A stretch of 64,000 nt of DNA from assembly GCF_001552135.1 (NCBI RefSeq), contig NZ_BCQP01000001.1:1-64000 (forward strand), written 5' to 3'. The stretch is from Actinomadura chibensis NBRC 106107. Its GTDB lineage: Bacteria > Actinomycetota > Actinomycetes > Streptosporangiales > Streptosporangiaceae. A program made the position numbers and the translations under genes. Positions within the stretch are counted from its first letter, which is position 1. Each line of letters starts with the position of its first letter. A model generated the notes under the pieces. That model was not told the DNA's origin and searched no databases. It saw nothing but the letters and a program-made list of their open reading frames with translations. This document shows, piece by piece, positions 8,296 through 16,648 of the stretch.

Positions 8296-9078
8296 GTGGG
8301 CGAGTTCGTACGGGTCGAGGTCGAGGACGGGGTCGCGACGATCAGGCTCGACCGTCCGAAGATGAACGCCCTGAACGCCCAGATGCAGCTTGAGCTGATC
8401 GACGCGGCGCGCCAGGTCACGCAGGACGACGCGGTCGCCGCCGTCGTCCTGTACGGCGGGGAGAAGGTGTTCGCGGCGGGCGCGGACATCAAGGAGATGG
8501 CCCCGATGTCGTACGCGCAGATGTCGGCGGGCCACTCGCGCCTGCTGCAGGACTTCGCGAAGGCGCTCGCCGGGATCCCGAAGCCGGTCATCGCCGCGAT
8601 CACCGGGTACGCGCTCGGCGGCGGCCTCGAAGTGGCGCTGACCGCCGACTTCCGCGTCGCGGGCGAGGGCGCGAAGGTGGGGCAGCCGGAGATCCAGCTC
8701 GGCATCATCCCGGGCGCGGGCGGGACGCAGCGGCTGTCCCGGCTGATCGGCCCGTCGCGGGCCAAGGACCTGGTCTTCTCCGGACGGCACGTCGCCGCCG
8801 CCGAGGCCCTCGCGCTCGGCCTGGTCGACCGGGTCGTCCCGGACGACCAGGTCTACGCGGCGGCGAAGGAGTGGGCGGCGACGTTCGTCGGCGGCCCGGC
8901 GATCGCGCTGCGCGCCGCCAAGCAGGCCATCGACGCGGGCCTGGAGGTCGACCTGGAGACGGGTCTTGAGATCGAGCGGACGCAGTTCGCCGCCCTGTTC
9001 GCCACCGAGGACCAGGCCGCCGGGATGAAGAGCTTCATGGAGGAGGGCCCCGGCAAGGCGACGTTCACCGGCCGCTGA
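8296..9078 (+). CDS. enoyl-CoA hydratase/isomerase (crotonase family)
   Basis: 260-residue crotonase-fold enzyme, probably hydrating 2-enoyl-CoA in fatty acid beta-oxidation. Both catalytic Glu-bearing motifs are present: GYALGGGLEVALTADF near residue 110 and GQPEIQLGIIPGAGGTQRL near 130; the oxyanion-hole segment FAAGADIKEM is at about 58. The GTG at 8296 is chosen because AGGAGGG lies seven bases before it and MGEFVRVEVEDGVATIRLDR is the family start. Its 3' end overlaps the convergent HxlR gene by 14 bases. Broad family; exact acyl substrate is not readable from sequence. Confidence 0.9.
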   Translation: MGEFVRVEVEDGVATIRLDRPKMNALNAQMQLELIDAARQVTQDDAVAAVVLYGGEKVFAAGADIKEMAPMSYAQMSAGHSRLLQDFAKALAGIPKPVIAAITGYALGGGLEVALTADFRVAGEGAKVGQPEIQLGIIPGAGGTQRLSRLIGPSRAKDLVFSGRHVAAAEALALGLVDRVVPDDQVYAAAKEWAATFVGGPAIALRAAKQAIDAGLEVDLETGLEIERTQFAALFATEDQAAGMKSFMEEGPGKATFTGR

Positions 9079-9427
9079 CCTCACCAGCGAGATCCCGGGC
9101 GTCGAGGACGTCGTCGGCGTAGCGCTCGGTCCACCGGCCGAGGGCGGAGAGCGGGACGAGCAAGCCGCGCCCCGGCGCGGTCAGCGCGTACTCGACGCGC
9201 GGCGGCGCCTCGGCGTAGCGGCGGCGGGTGACGAGGCCGTCGTGTTCGAGGCGGCGGAGCGTCTCCGTCAGGACCTTGTGGCTGATGCCGCCGATCCGGG
9301 CGCGCAGCTCGCCCGGACGCAGCGGGCCGTCGCGCAGCGTCCACAGCACGACGCCCGTCCAGGTGCCGGACAGCAGGTCGAGCGCGAGCCGCGTCTGGCA
9401 GTCGGCGGTGAACTCGGTGTCGTCCAT
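9065..9427 (-). CDS. HxlR-family transcriptional regulator
   Basis: 120-residue winged-helix repressor or activator of the HxlR (MarR-like) family: LDLLSGTWTGVVLWTLRDGP, then LRARIGGISHKVLTETLRRL and DGLVTRRRYAEAPPRVEYAL, ending in the usual LGRWTERYADDVLDAR helix. One Cys (residue 10 region, TADCQTR) sits where thiol-sensing HxlR proteins have theirs. The ATG at 9427 follows GGGGGAG. It is divergent from the F420-type reductase gene at 9529, the classic arrangement for an HxlR regulator and its oxidoreductase target. Confidence in the family is high; the inducer is unknown. Confidence 0.9.
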   Translation of the reverse strand: MDDTEFTADCQTRLALDLLSGTWTGVVLWTLRDGPLRPGELRARIGGISHKVLTETLRRLEHDGLVTRRRYAEAPPRVEYALTAPGRGLLVPLSALGRWTERYADDVLDARDLAGEVSGR

Positions 9428-9459
9428 GTCTCCCCCCGGCGCGATTCTGCCGCGTCCGA

Positions 9460-9495
9460 TAGGCACCGGGCGGTGCGGAACGGACCGCCTAGCGT
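9460..9495. promoter_or_regulatory. candidate HxlR operator and divergent promoter
   Basis: The 101-bp gap between the HxlR gene and its divergent neighbour contains a long dyad with outer arms TAGGC at 9460-9464 and GCCTA at 9487-9491, and an inner perfect repeat GCACCG-GG-CGGTGC at 9463-9476. A -10-like TAGCGT (9490-9495) for the rightward gene overlaps the dyad. Position makes it the likely binding site of the HxlR protein; not proven. Confidence 0.45.
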
Positions 9496-9528
9496 CCCGT
9501 CCGACGGTAGTCGAGACGGGAGGACGTC

Positions 9529-10194
9529 ATGCGGATCGGTGTGCTGGGCGCGGGCAACATGGCGGAGGCGCTCGCCACGCAGTGGGCGGGCAAGGGGCAC
9601 GAGGTGCGGATCGGCGCGCGGACGCCCGCGAAGGCGGTCGCGCTGGCGGAGCGGATCGGCGCCGGGGCGACCGGCGGCACGCTGCGGGAGGCGGCGGAGT
9701 TCGGCGACGTCGTGCTGCTCGCCGTGTGGCACGAGGGCGTCCCGGACGTCCTGCGGCAGGCCGGGCCGCTCGCCGGGCGCGTGCTGATCGACTGCACCAA
9801 CCCGATGGAGCCGCCGTTCGCGGGGCTGAAGACCGACGGCGGCCCGTCCGCCGCGCGGCGGATCGCCGACGCGACCGGGGCGCGGGTCGTGAAGGCGTTC
9901 AACCTGTGCCACGAGAGCGTGTGGCGGATGGCGCCGCCGGTGTTCGGCGGGCGTCCGCTGGGCGTGCCGCTGTGCGGGGACGACGCGGACGCGCTCGCGG
10001 CCGTCCGGACCCTGGTCGCCGACCTCGGCTGCGTCCCGATGGACGGCGGCGGCCTGGACCGGGCGGGCCTGCTGGAGGCGGCCACCGCGTTCGTCGTCGG
10101 GCTGTGGGTCGCGGGCGAGGACCCGCGGGCCATGCTGCCGCCGCCGGAGCGGGCCGTGGGCGAGCCCGTCCGCACGTCCGACATGACCGCCTAA
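9529..10194 (+). CDS. NADPH-dependent F420 reductase-like oxidoreductase
   Basis: 221-residue Rossmann-fold protein of the F420_oxidored/NPD family. The N terminus MRIGVLGAGNMAEALATQW is a textbook GxGxxx dinucleotide-binding motif, followed by HEVRIGARTPAKA (basic residues that suit NADP(H)) and VLIDCTNPMEPPF; VKAFNLCHESVW and PLCGDDADA are typical of the F420:NADP oxidoreductase group and its paralogues. GGGAGG precedes the ATG. Divergent from the HxlR regulator, which probably controls it. Whether it truly uses F420 or another partner such as a small quinone-like substrate cannot be told. Confidence 0.82.
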   Translation: MRIGVLGAGNMAEALATQWAGKGHEVRIGARTPAKAVALAERIGAGATGGTLREAAEFGDVVLLAVWHEGVPDVLRQAGPLAGRVLIDCTNPMEPPFAGLKTDGGPSAARRIADATGARVVKAFNLCHESVWRMAPPVFGGRPLGVPLCGDDADALAAVRTLVADLGCVPMDGGGLDRAGLLEAATAFVVGLWVAGEDPRAMLPPPERAVGEPVRTSDMTA

Positions 10195-10259
10195 AACGTT
10201 ATTCGTTTCTTCGGCGAGCCGCGTGGCCGCGCCAACACGGGCCGCTAGCATCGGCCGCC

Positions 10260-11027
10260 ATGCGGCACGCGTATCGCACGGCGCTCGTGACCGGGGCGTC
10301 CAGCGGGATCGGGGAGAGCTTCGCCCGCGTCCTCGCCGCCCGCGGCACCGACCTCGTGATCGTGGCGCGCCGGACCGGCCTGCTGGACGACCTCGCCCGC
10401 GAGCTGGTCGAGCGGTACCGGGTCGCGGTCGAGGTGCTCGCGGCCGACCTCACCGACCTCGCCCAGCGCGCCGAGGTGGAGGGACGGCTCCGCGCCGACC
10501 CCGTCGAACTGCTCGTCAACAACGCGGGCCACGGCGCTTTTGGAGCGTTCGCGGACACGCCGCTGAACGACCACCTTGCGCAGGTGGAGTTGAACGTCAC
10601 CGCGCTGGTGCGGCTCACCCACGCGGCCCTTCCGGGGATGGTCGAGCGGCGCCGGGGCGGGGTGCTGAACGTCGCGTCGATGTCGGGCTTCGCGCCGTCG
10701 CCGGGGAGCGCGACGTACGGGGCGACGAAGGCGTACGTGGCGTCGTTCTCCGAGAGCCTGCACTCCGAGGTGGCGGGCAAGGGCGTCCACGTGACGGCGC
10801 TGTGCCCCGGCTTCACCCGGACGGAGGACGACGTCCCGTCCAACATCCTGTGGCTGCGCCGCGACGACGTGGCGCGGGCCGGGCTGGAGGCCGTGTCCGC
10901 CGGGCGCGCCCTCTGCATCCCCGGCGTGCAGTACAAGGCGGCGTTCCCCGCGTTGCGGCTCGTCCCGAGGCCGCTGCTGCGCGCGGCGGTGAACCGCGTG
11001 TGGCAGCAGGCCGCCGGCACGCGGTGA
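10260..11027 (+). CDS. short-chain dehydrogenase/reductase
   Basis: 255-residue classical-type SDR. Cofactor motif TGASSGIGE at about residues 11-19, NNAGHGAFG near 89, catalytic Ser in VASMSGF near 139 and YGATK near 155 are all intact; the C terminus is the basic, hydrophobic type seen in membrane-associated short reductases (DltE/YqjQ-like). The start ATG at 10260 lies eight bases after a TAGCAT -10 box with no ribosome-binding site, so the transcript is probably leaderless. It is monocistronic, between the F420-type reductase and the desaturase. Substrate unknown; lipid or fatty-acyl metabolism is possible given its neighbours. Confidence 0.88.
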   Translation: MRHAYRTALVTGASSGIGESFARVLAARGTDLVIVARRTGLLDDLARELVERYRVAVEVLAADLTDLAQRAEVEGRLRADPVELLVNNAGHGAFGAFADTPLNDHLAQVELNVTALVRLTHAALPGMVERRRGGVLNVASMSGFAPSPGSATYGATKAYVASFSESLHSEVAGKGVHVTALCPGFTRTEDDVPSNILWLRRDDVARAGLEAVSAGRALCIPGVQYKAAFPALRLVPRPLLRAAVNRVWQQAAGTR

Positions 11028-11109
11028 CGGATCGCGGTGACGGATCGCACACGCCCCACTTTGCTCGGACCTACAAAACTCGGCGCGCGCTGATTGTCGC
11101 GGAGGCGAC

Positions 11110-11162
11110 TTGACGCGGGTCGCGCGCACTGGCGACGATCGAACCTACGGTTGAGTAGGTTC
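11110..11162. promoter_or_regulatory. desaturase promoter with 8-bp inverted repeat
   Basis: Upstream of the acyl-ACP desaturase is a perfect dyad GAACCTAC-ggttga-GTAGGTTC at 11141-11162, with a TTGACG -35-like box at 11110-11115. The dyad has the size and symmetry of a TetR-family operator, and TetR regulators commonly control fatty acid desaturases in actinobacteria. No TetR gene adjoins it. The rest of 11028-11251 shows nothing else clear. Confidence 0.5.
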
Positions 11163-11251
11163 GTGAGTATGGCCTGCTGGCAGCCCCTGTCACGTGCCGC
11201 GCGCCCGGCGGCACCGTCCGGTACGTCAACGTCGTCCAGCGAAGGAAACGC

Positions 11252-12202
11252 ATGTCCGTGACCCCCGAAGAGAAGCTCCAGACCGGCCTCCTGCTCGACC
11301 TGGAGCCGGTGGTCGAGAAGGAGCTGAACCGGCACCTGTCGATGGCCAAGGAATGGTTTCCCCACCAGTACGTGCCGTGGAGCGAGGGCCGCGACTTCGA
11401 CGGTCCGCTGGACGGCGAGCCCTGGTCGATCGAGCAGTCGAAGCTGAGCGTCGAGGCGCGCGAGTCGCTCATCGTCAACCTCCTCACCGAGGACAACCTC
11501 CCCGGCTACCACCGCGCGATCGCCACGGTGTTCGGCCGCGACGGCGCCTGGGGCACCTGGGTCAACCGCTGGACGGCGGAGGAGAACCGGCACGGCATCG
11601 CCCTGCGCGACTACCTCACCGTGACCCGCGCGGTCGACCCGGTCGCGCTGGAGCGCGCCCGTATGCACCACATGGAGGCGGGCTACGAGGCCGACCACGG
11701 CGACTCGTTCCTGCACGGCGCGGCGTACGTGTCGTTCCAGGAGCTCGCCACCCGCGTCTCGCACCGCAACACCGGCCGGGCGTCCGGCGACCCGCTCTGC
11801 GAGCAGATGATGACCCGGATCGCGGCCGACGAGAACCTGCACATGATCTTCTACCGGAACCTGATGGCCGCCGCGCTGGAGGCCGAGCCGAACGCGACGA
11901 TGCGGGCGATCACCGACGTCGTCACCGAGTTCCAGATGCCGGGCCACAGCATCGACGGCTTCATGCGCAAGTCGGTGATCATCGCCAACGCCGGGATCTA
12001 CGACCTGCGGCTCCACCACGACGACGTGCTCGTCCCGGTGCTGCGCAAGTGGAACGTGTTCGACCGCACCGACCTGTCCGGCGACGGGGCGAAGGCGCTG
12101 GAGGAGCTCGGCGAGTTCCTGGAGGGCCTCGACGCCGCCGCCACGAGGTTCGAGACGCGACGCGAGGAGCGGCGCGCCCGCCAGGCCGCCCGCCGGGGCT
12201 GA
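11252..12202 (+). CDS. acyl-ACP desaturase (diiron, DesA type)
   Basis: 316-residue soluble diiron desaturase of the fatty_acid_desaturase_2 family, introducing a double bond into acyl-ACP with O2 and reduced ferredoxin. The two iron-binding motifs are intact: EENRHG near residue 109-114 and DENLHM near 193-198, with the first-helix Glu in LTEDNLPGYHRAI near 80-90. AAGGAAACGC gives the ribosome-binding site. The C terminus ends in a run of Arg (RREERRARQAARRG), which may mediate membrane or partner contact. Single gene with a strong candidate operator upstream. Mycobacterial DesA1/DesA2 are the closest known type. Confidence 0.92.
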   Translation: MSVTPEEKLQTGLLLDLEPVVEKELNRHLSMAKEWFPHQYVPWSEGRDFDGPLDGEPWSIEQSKLSVEARESLIVNLLTEDNLPGYHRAIATVFGRDGAWGTWVNRWTAEENRHGIALRDYLTVTRAVDPVALERARMHHMEAGYEADHGDSFLHGAAYVSFQELATRVSHRNTGRASGDPLCEQMMTRIAADENLHMIFYRNLMAAALEAEPNATMRAITDVVTEFQMPGHSIDGFMRKSVIIANAGIYDLRLHHDDVLVPVLRKWNVFDRTDLSGDGAKALEELGEFLEGLDAAATRFETRREERRARQAARRG

Positions 12203-12279
12203 CCGGCTCGGGCCACCGGCTCGGGCGATCAGCCCGATATGTCCGGAACGTCGGCCCGGTTTCCGGCGTCTAAGGAACC

Positions 12280-13086
12280 ATGGGGACGCATCGGCGACTG
12301 GGCGGCTATCGGTTGCTGGACGAGATCGGACGGGGCAGCACCGCCGTGGTGCACCTCGCCATGGATCCCTGCGGCCGCGAGGTCGCGGTGAAGGAGCTCA
12401 GGCCCGAGTTCAGGGGGGAGCCGGAGGCGATCGCGCGGCTGGCGCGGGAGCTGTCCGCGCAGGGGCGGGTGCGCAGCGAGTACGTCGCGCGCCTGCTCGA
12501 CGGGCGGGTCACCGCCGAACGGCCGTACGTGGTCATGCAGTACGTGCCGGGCTGCCCGCTGAACGACCTCATCTCGGCGTACGGGCCGCTGCGCCGCGAC
12601 CGGCTCGCCCGGTTCGCGCGGCGGCTCGCGCTCGGGCTCGCCGACGTCCACGACGCGGGCGTGCTGCACCGCGACGTGGCCCCCGGCAACGTGATCGTGA
12701 TGGGCGACCGGCCCACGCTGATCGACTTCGGCATCGCGCACGAGGCGGGCGCCGAGCAGCTCACCAAGCGCGGCATGGTCGTCGGGACGCCCGCCTACCT
12801 CGCCCCCGAGCTGATCGAGGGCGAGCGCGCCACCCCCGCCTCCGACGTGTTCTCCTGGGCCGCGACGGTCGCCTGCGCCGCGACCGGGCGGCCGCCTTTC
12901 GGACGGGGCTCGCTGCACGGGGTGTGCTTCCGCATCCTGCGCGGGCAGGCCGATCTCGACGGCGTCCCCGAGCCGCTGGCCGGGCTGCTGCGCGGCGCGT
13001 TCCGGCGCGATCCGGCCCGGCGGCCGACGGCGCGCCGGCTCGCGGGCGCCCTGGCCGAGGGACGCGGCGGCGCGTCCGCCGCGTGA
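12280..13086 (+). CDS. soluble Ser/Thr protein kinase with altered catalytic loop
   Basis: 268-residue Hanks-type kinase domain with no membrane segment. P-loop IGRGSTAVVH, VAVK lysine (K38), HRD aspartate (D132), N137 and DFG (D149) are present, and the activation segment ends GTPAYLAPELIEG. One oddity: the catalytic loop reads HRDVAPGN, so the usual Lys two residues after the Asp is Ala134. It may still be active, since the Asp and Asn remain. AAGGAACC precedes the ATG. First of three kinase-like genes in tandem with gaps of about 50 bases, so probably one operon. Substrates unknown. Confidence 0.88.
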   Translation: MGTHRRLGGYRLLDEIGRGSTAVVHLAMDPCGREVAVKELRPEFRGEPEAIARLARELSAQGRVRSEYVARLLDGRVTAERPYVVMQYVPGCPLNDLISAYGPLRRDRLARFARRLALGLADVHDAGVLHRDVAPGNVIVMGDRPTLIDFGIAHEAGAEQLTKRGMVVGTPAYLAPELIEGERATPASDVFSWAATVACAATGRPPFGRGSLHGVCFRILRGQADLDGVPEPLAGLLRGAFRRDPARRPTARRLAGALAEGRGGASAA

Positions 13087-13139
13087 CGGGCGCCGGATCC
13101 GCGGGGACGCGATTCGCGGAGGGTAGGGTTTTCGAAACG

Positions 13140-15110
13140 ATGAGGGGAGTTGTCACGTCCGGGGACCGAATCGGCCACTACAGCGTGCTCCAGACCCTGG
13201 GGGAAGGGGGCATGGGCGTCGTCTACCTCGGCGCCGACCCCGAGGGGCGCAACGTGGCCATCAAGGTGCTGCGGCCCGCGGTCGCGGGGGACGCCACGGC
13301 GCGCCGCCGCCTCGCCCGCGAGGTCGACTCCATGCGCCGGGTGCACAGCCCGCACGTCGCGGAGATCCTCGACGCCGACGTGACCGCCGACCAGCCCTAC
13401 ATCGTCACCCAGTACGTGCCCGGCCGCACCCTTGAGGAGATCGTCGAGGAGGGCGGGCCGATCTACGGGCCGGGGCTGCAGCGGCTCGGCGTCGGGCTGG
13501 CGTCGGCGCTGTCGGCGATCCACGGGGCCGGGATCGTCCACCGCGACCTGAAGCCCGGCAACGTCATGCTCGTGGACGGCGAGCCCGTCGTGATCGACTT
13601 CGGCATCGCGCAGGCCGCCGACGCGACCCGGCTCACCGCGACCGGCATGGTCATCGGCACCCCCGGCTACCTCGCCCCGGAGATCATCGAGGGCGAGGAC
13701 GCGGGGCCGCCGTCCGACGTGCACGCCTGGGCCGGGACGGTCGCCTACGCCGCGACCGGCCGCCCGCCGTTCGGCTCCGGCACCTTCGAGTCGATCTTCT
13801 ACAAGATCATGCAGGGCACACCGGACCTGGACGGCGTGCCGGACGCCATGCTGCCCGTGCTGCGCTCGGCGATGGCCCGGCACCCGGCCGAGCGCCCGAC
13901 CGCGGTGAACCTGGTGCAGCTCACCCGGCGCATCCACATCGAAGCGACCATCACCGACCAGACGCGGGTCGACCGCCACTACCCGGCGCCGTCCCCGCCG
14001 TCCTCGTCGTCCGCGCCGTCCGCGTCGAGTACGTCGCAGCCGATCGACGAGACCGCGCCCGACCACTCGCGGCAGTTCTCCATGCCGCTGCCGGCGCCGC
14101 CGCCGCCCGAGGTCCAGGCGCGGCCGACCACGCCGGGATCGACCGCGATCCCGGCCGCCGCGGTGACGCCGCCGCCCGCGCCCGCGCCGCCCCCGGCCCA
14201 GCCGAAGGACTTCGTCGGCCAGCTGCCGCCCGCCGCGCCGCCGCCCGTCCCGCCGCCGGGGCCCGCCCCGACCCGGGCGGGGGAGCGGTACCAGCAGCAC
14301 GGCTACGCCCGGGTCAACCCCCCGCCGAACCCCTACGACCAGGGCGGGTACCCGCCGCAGTACGCGCCGCCGAACCAGCCGCCGCCCAGCCAGCCGCCGC
14401 CGCCCCAGCCGCCCGCCGGCCCCTACGACGCGCGGACGCAGGACGCGCAGCGCCGCGTCGAGGACCGCGCCCGCGCCGAGCGCGACCGCCCGAAGCCCTA
14501 CGGCTGGTACCGGGTGCTGAGCTTCCTCGTCCTGGTGGGACTGCTCGGTTTCGCCCACCTCGCGCCGCTGTTCGCGGTCGGCGTCACCGTGGCGGGCGTG
14601 CTCGTCCTGCGGATGGCCGACAAGGCCGCCAAGGGCATGGAGGGACGGCAGACCCGGCGCGGCCCGCGCTCGGGCGACGCCGTCGCCGCCGCGTTCCGGA
14701 CGCCGCTGCACCTGCCGGGCGCCCTCATGTCCACGCTGCTGTGGACGTCGCTGAGCCTCGCCGCCGGGCTGATCATGCTCGGCGTGCTGATCTTCGCGAG
14801 GTCGGCGATGACGGCCTCGACCGCCATCGCCTACTCCGCCATGGCGGTGATCGGGCTGCTCTGCCTCGCGCCGGGCAGCGGCGCGCCGCGGCGGCAGCTC
14901 GCCCGGATCTGGGGCGCGGTGTTCCCGCGCGCCGAGGCCGCGCTCGCGGGCGCGCTGATCCTCGGGGTCTTCGCGACCGTGCTGGTCGTCGTCGCGCAGA
15001 ACCAGCAGCCCGACACGGCGCCGCTGGACGGCATGAGCCAGGACCTGGAGGGCCTGCGCTCCGACGTCCACGACTTCGTCGCCGACATCCCCGGCATCCC
15101 CGGCGTGTGA
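13140..15110 (+). CDS. membrane Ser/Thr protein kinase, PknB-like with Pro-rich linker
   Basis: 656 residues: complete kinase domain (about 10-275), a Pro/Ser-rich linker (about 285-450) and a C-terminal membrane part with about four helices. All catalytic residues are intact: LGEGGMGVVYLG, K42 in VAIK, HRDLKPGN (D136, N141), DFG (D153), GTPGYLAPE. Unlike PknB it has no extracytoplasmic PASTA or sensor domain; it ends with four membrane helices and a short acidic tail. The membrane module, including PGSGAPRRQLARI, is shared with the next gene (PGVSAPRRQLERM). ATG at 13140 follows a TAGGGT box. Linker length suggests a flexible tether and phosphorylation sites. Confidence 0.9.
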   Translation: MRGVVTSGDRIGHYSVLQTLGEGGMGVVYLGADPEGRNVAIKVLRPAVAGDATARRRLAREVDSMRRVHSPHVAEILDADVTADQPYIVTQYVPGRTLEEIVEEGGPIYGPGLQRLGVGLASALSAIHGAGIVHRDLKPGNVMLVDGEPVVIDFGIAQAADATRLTATGMVIGTPGYLAPEIIEGEDAGPPSDVHAWAGTVAYAATGRPPFGSGTFESIFYKIMQGTPDLDGVPDAMLPVLRSAMARHPAERPTAVNLVQLTRRIHIEATITDQTRVDRHYPAPSPPSSSSAPSASSTSQPIDETAPDHSRQFSMPLPAPPPPEVQARPTTPGSTAIPAAAVTPPPAPAPPPAQPKDFVGQLPPAAPPPVPPPGPAPTRAGERYQQHGYARVNPPPNPYDQGGYPPQYAPPNQPPPSQPPPPQPPAGPYDARTQDAQRRVEDRARAERDRPKPYGWYRVLSFLVLVGLLGFAHLAPLFAVGVTVAGVLVLRMADKAAKGMEGRQTRRGPRSGDAVAAAFRTPLHLPGALMSTLLWTSLSLAAGLIMLGVLIFARSAMTASTAIAYSAMAVIGLLCLAPGSGAPRRQLARIWGAVFPRAEAALAGALILGVFATVLVVVAQNQQPDTAPLDGMSQDLEGLRSDVHDFVADIPGIPGV

Positions 15111-15119
15111 GTCGGACGT

Positions 15120-15140
15120 CCCCGGCGCGGCGCGCCGGGG
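15120..15140 (+). terminator. intercistronic GC stem-loop
   Basis: Perfect 9-bp stem CCCCGGCGC-GGC-GCGCCGGGG in the 50-base gap between the kinase and pseudokinase genes. There is no T run, so it may be a partial terminator or mRNA-stability element. A TAGGGT -10-like box at 15144-15149 follows it, so the pseudokinase may also have its own promoter. Confidence 0.5.
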
Positions 15141-15160
15141 TCGGTAGGGTGGCGACACAT

Positions 15161-16456
15161 ATGAGCGGCGAGACGAGCCACCAGGCGCACATCGGCCCCT
15201 ACCGCCTGCTGTCCCCGCTGGGCGGCGACGCGGGGGCCGTCCACCGGGCGGCCGGGCCGGACGGGCGCGACGTCGCGATCCGGCTGCTGCCGCCGGGCGC
15301 CGTCCCCGACATCGCCCGCATGCGCGAGGTCCTCAGCCCCTACGTGGTGGACGTCCTGGACGGCGACCCGGCCGCGTCCCCGCCCTACGTCGTGTCGCGG
15401 TTCGTCCCCGGGCGGCCGCTCGCCGAGACCGTCGCCGAGCACGGCCCGATGTCCGGGGACGCGCTGCGCCGCCTGGCGTCCGGGCTGGCCAAGGCGCTCG
15501 CGGCCGTCCACCGGGCGGGCCTCGCGCACGGCGACCTGGGCCCGGCGACCGTCCTCGTCGTGGACGGCGCGCCCGTCGTCGTCGACTTCGCGCTCACCCC
15601 GGACGGCGGCTCCGCCGACGGCCCGGCCGGGGACGTCCGGGCCTGGGCCGCGACCGTGGCCTTCGCCGCGACCGGGACGCCGGACGCGCCCGCCGCCGTC
15701 CTGCCCGAGGCGCTGCGCCCGCTCGTCGAGGCGGCCATGGACGCCGATCCGGGCGCCCGCCCGTCGGCGGCCGAGCTGGTGGAGGCCGTGTCCGGACTCG
15801 TCCTGCCCGGCGGCGCGCGGACGAGCACCCCGCCGCCGCTCGCGCCGCCGCCGCGCCCGGCCCCCTCGCCCGTCTCGCGCCCGCCCGCCCCCGCCCCGGC
15901 GGGGCCCGCGCCGGAGCTGGCCGTGGCGCGCGGATGGGCGCGGCTCCTCACGGCCCTGGTCATGGTGATCGCGGTCGCCGTCGTGGTGATGGCGCCGATC
16001 GCCGGGCTCCTGCTGTCGCTCTGCGCCGTGACGCTGCTCCGCCTCGCCGGGACGACGGCCCGCGGCCGGGCGTGGGCGTTCGGCCGGACGCTGCTGACCG
16101 TCCCGTACGCGGCGGCGGTCGCGGTCGCCGTGCCGCTCGGGCTGGTCGCGGCCACGGCGGTCGGCGGCGAGATCGACTCGCTCGGCGCGTGCGCGTTCGG
16201 CGCCGGGGCGGGCGCGGCCGTGCTGTGGACGGCGCCCGGCGTCAGCGCCCCGCGGCGGCAGCTGGAGCGGATGTTCCTGTCGGTCGCGCGGCGGCCCCGC
16301 CGGATCGCGGCGGCGGGCGCGCTCCTCGGCGCGCTGGCGCTGCTCGCGGCGCTCGGCGCGCTGACCCTCACGCCGAGCTTCTCGCCGATGTACGGGCTCC
16401 AGCGGTCCCTGGAGAGCACGATGGACCGGTTGCAGAACGCCGTGAACCGGTTCTGA
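15161..16456 (+). CDS. membrane-bound Ser/Thr pseudokinase
   Basis: 431 residues with the same plan as the preceding kinase: kinase-like domain (1-215), Pro-rich linker, four C-terminal membrane helices. The catalytic machinery is gone: the P-loop reads LGGDAGAVH, VAIK is VAIR (R41), HRDLKPGN is HGDLGPAT, DFG is DFA (A144), and about 25 residues of the activation segment including the APE motif are deleted. It is therefore a pseudokinase, probably an allosteric partner, substrate or scaffold for the adjacent kinase. The shared membrane module suggests a heteromeric complex. The reading frame is long, intact and in-register, so it is not a decaying pseudogene. Confidence 0.9.
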   Translation: MSGETSHQAHIGPYRLLSPLGGDAGAVHRAAGPDGRDVAIRLLPPGAVPDIARMREVLSPYVVDVLDGDPAASPPYVVSRFVPGRPLAETVAEHGPMSGDALRRLASGLAKALAAVHRAGLAHGDLGPATVLVVDGAPVVVDFALTPDGGSADGPAGDVRAWAATVAFAATGTPDAPAAVLPEALRPLVEAAMDADPGARPSAAELVEAVSGLVLPGGARTSTPPPLAPPPRPAPSPVSRPPAPAPAGPAPELAVARGWARLLTALVMVIAVAVVVMAPIAGLLLSLCAVTLLRLAGTTARGRAWAFGRTLLTVPYAAAVAVAVPLGLVAATAVGGEIDSLGACAFGAGAGAAVLWTAPGVSAPRRQLERMFLSVARRPRRIAAAGALLGALALLAALGALTLTPSFSPMYGLQRSLESTMDRLQNAVNRF

Positions 16457-16470
16457 GTTCGCAAGTACGC

Positions 16471-16482
16471 TACTGGCGGGTA
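16471..16482. promoter_or_regulatory. possible regulator site before etfBA
   Basis: The 192-base gap before etfB contains TACTGGCGGGTA, an imperfect dyad TACY-N4-RGTA, followed by an AT patch taacattatt that may hold a -10 box. TetR-type fatty acid regulators often bind such sites near electron-transfer flavoprotein genes. The evidence is only the dyad and its place. Confidence 0.25.
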
Positions 16483-16648
16483 ACATTATTCCGACACGGC
16501 CGAATCAGGGACCCGGGTCCGAAGCCCGTTCGGGTGTTTGGCAGGCTGTGACTTCGAAAGCGCACGTCCGCGTCGGCCCGCCAGGGCCGCGCACCTCTGC
16601 CGCTGACCTCAGCGGCCAACTGAGTGCAGGGGAGGTCGGCCACCGGCC

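Noticed and set aside
15161..16456. Decaying pseudogene instead of a pseudokinase
   Set aside because: Frame, codon bias, linker and membrane module are intact; losses are confined to catalytic motifs and the activation segment.
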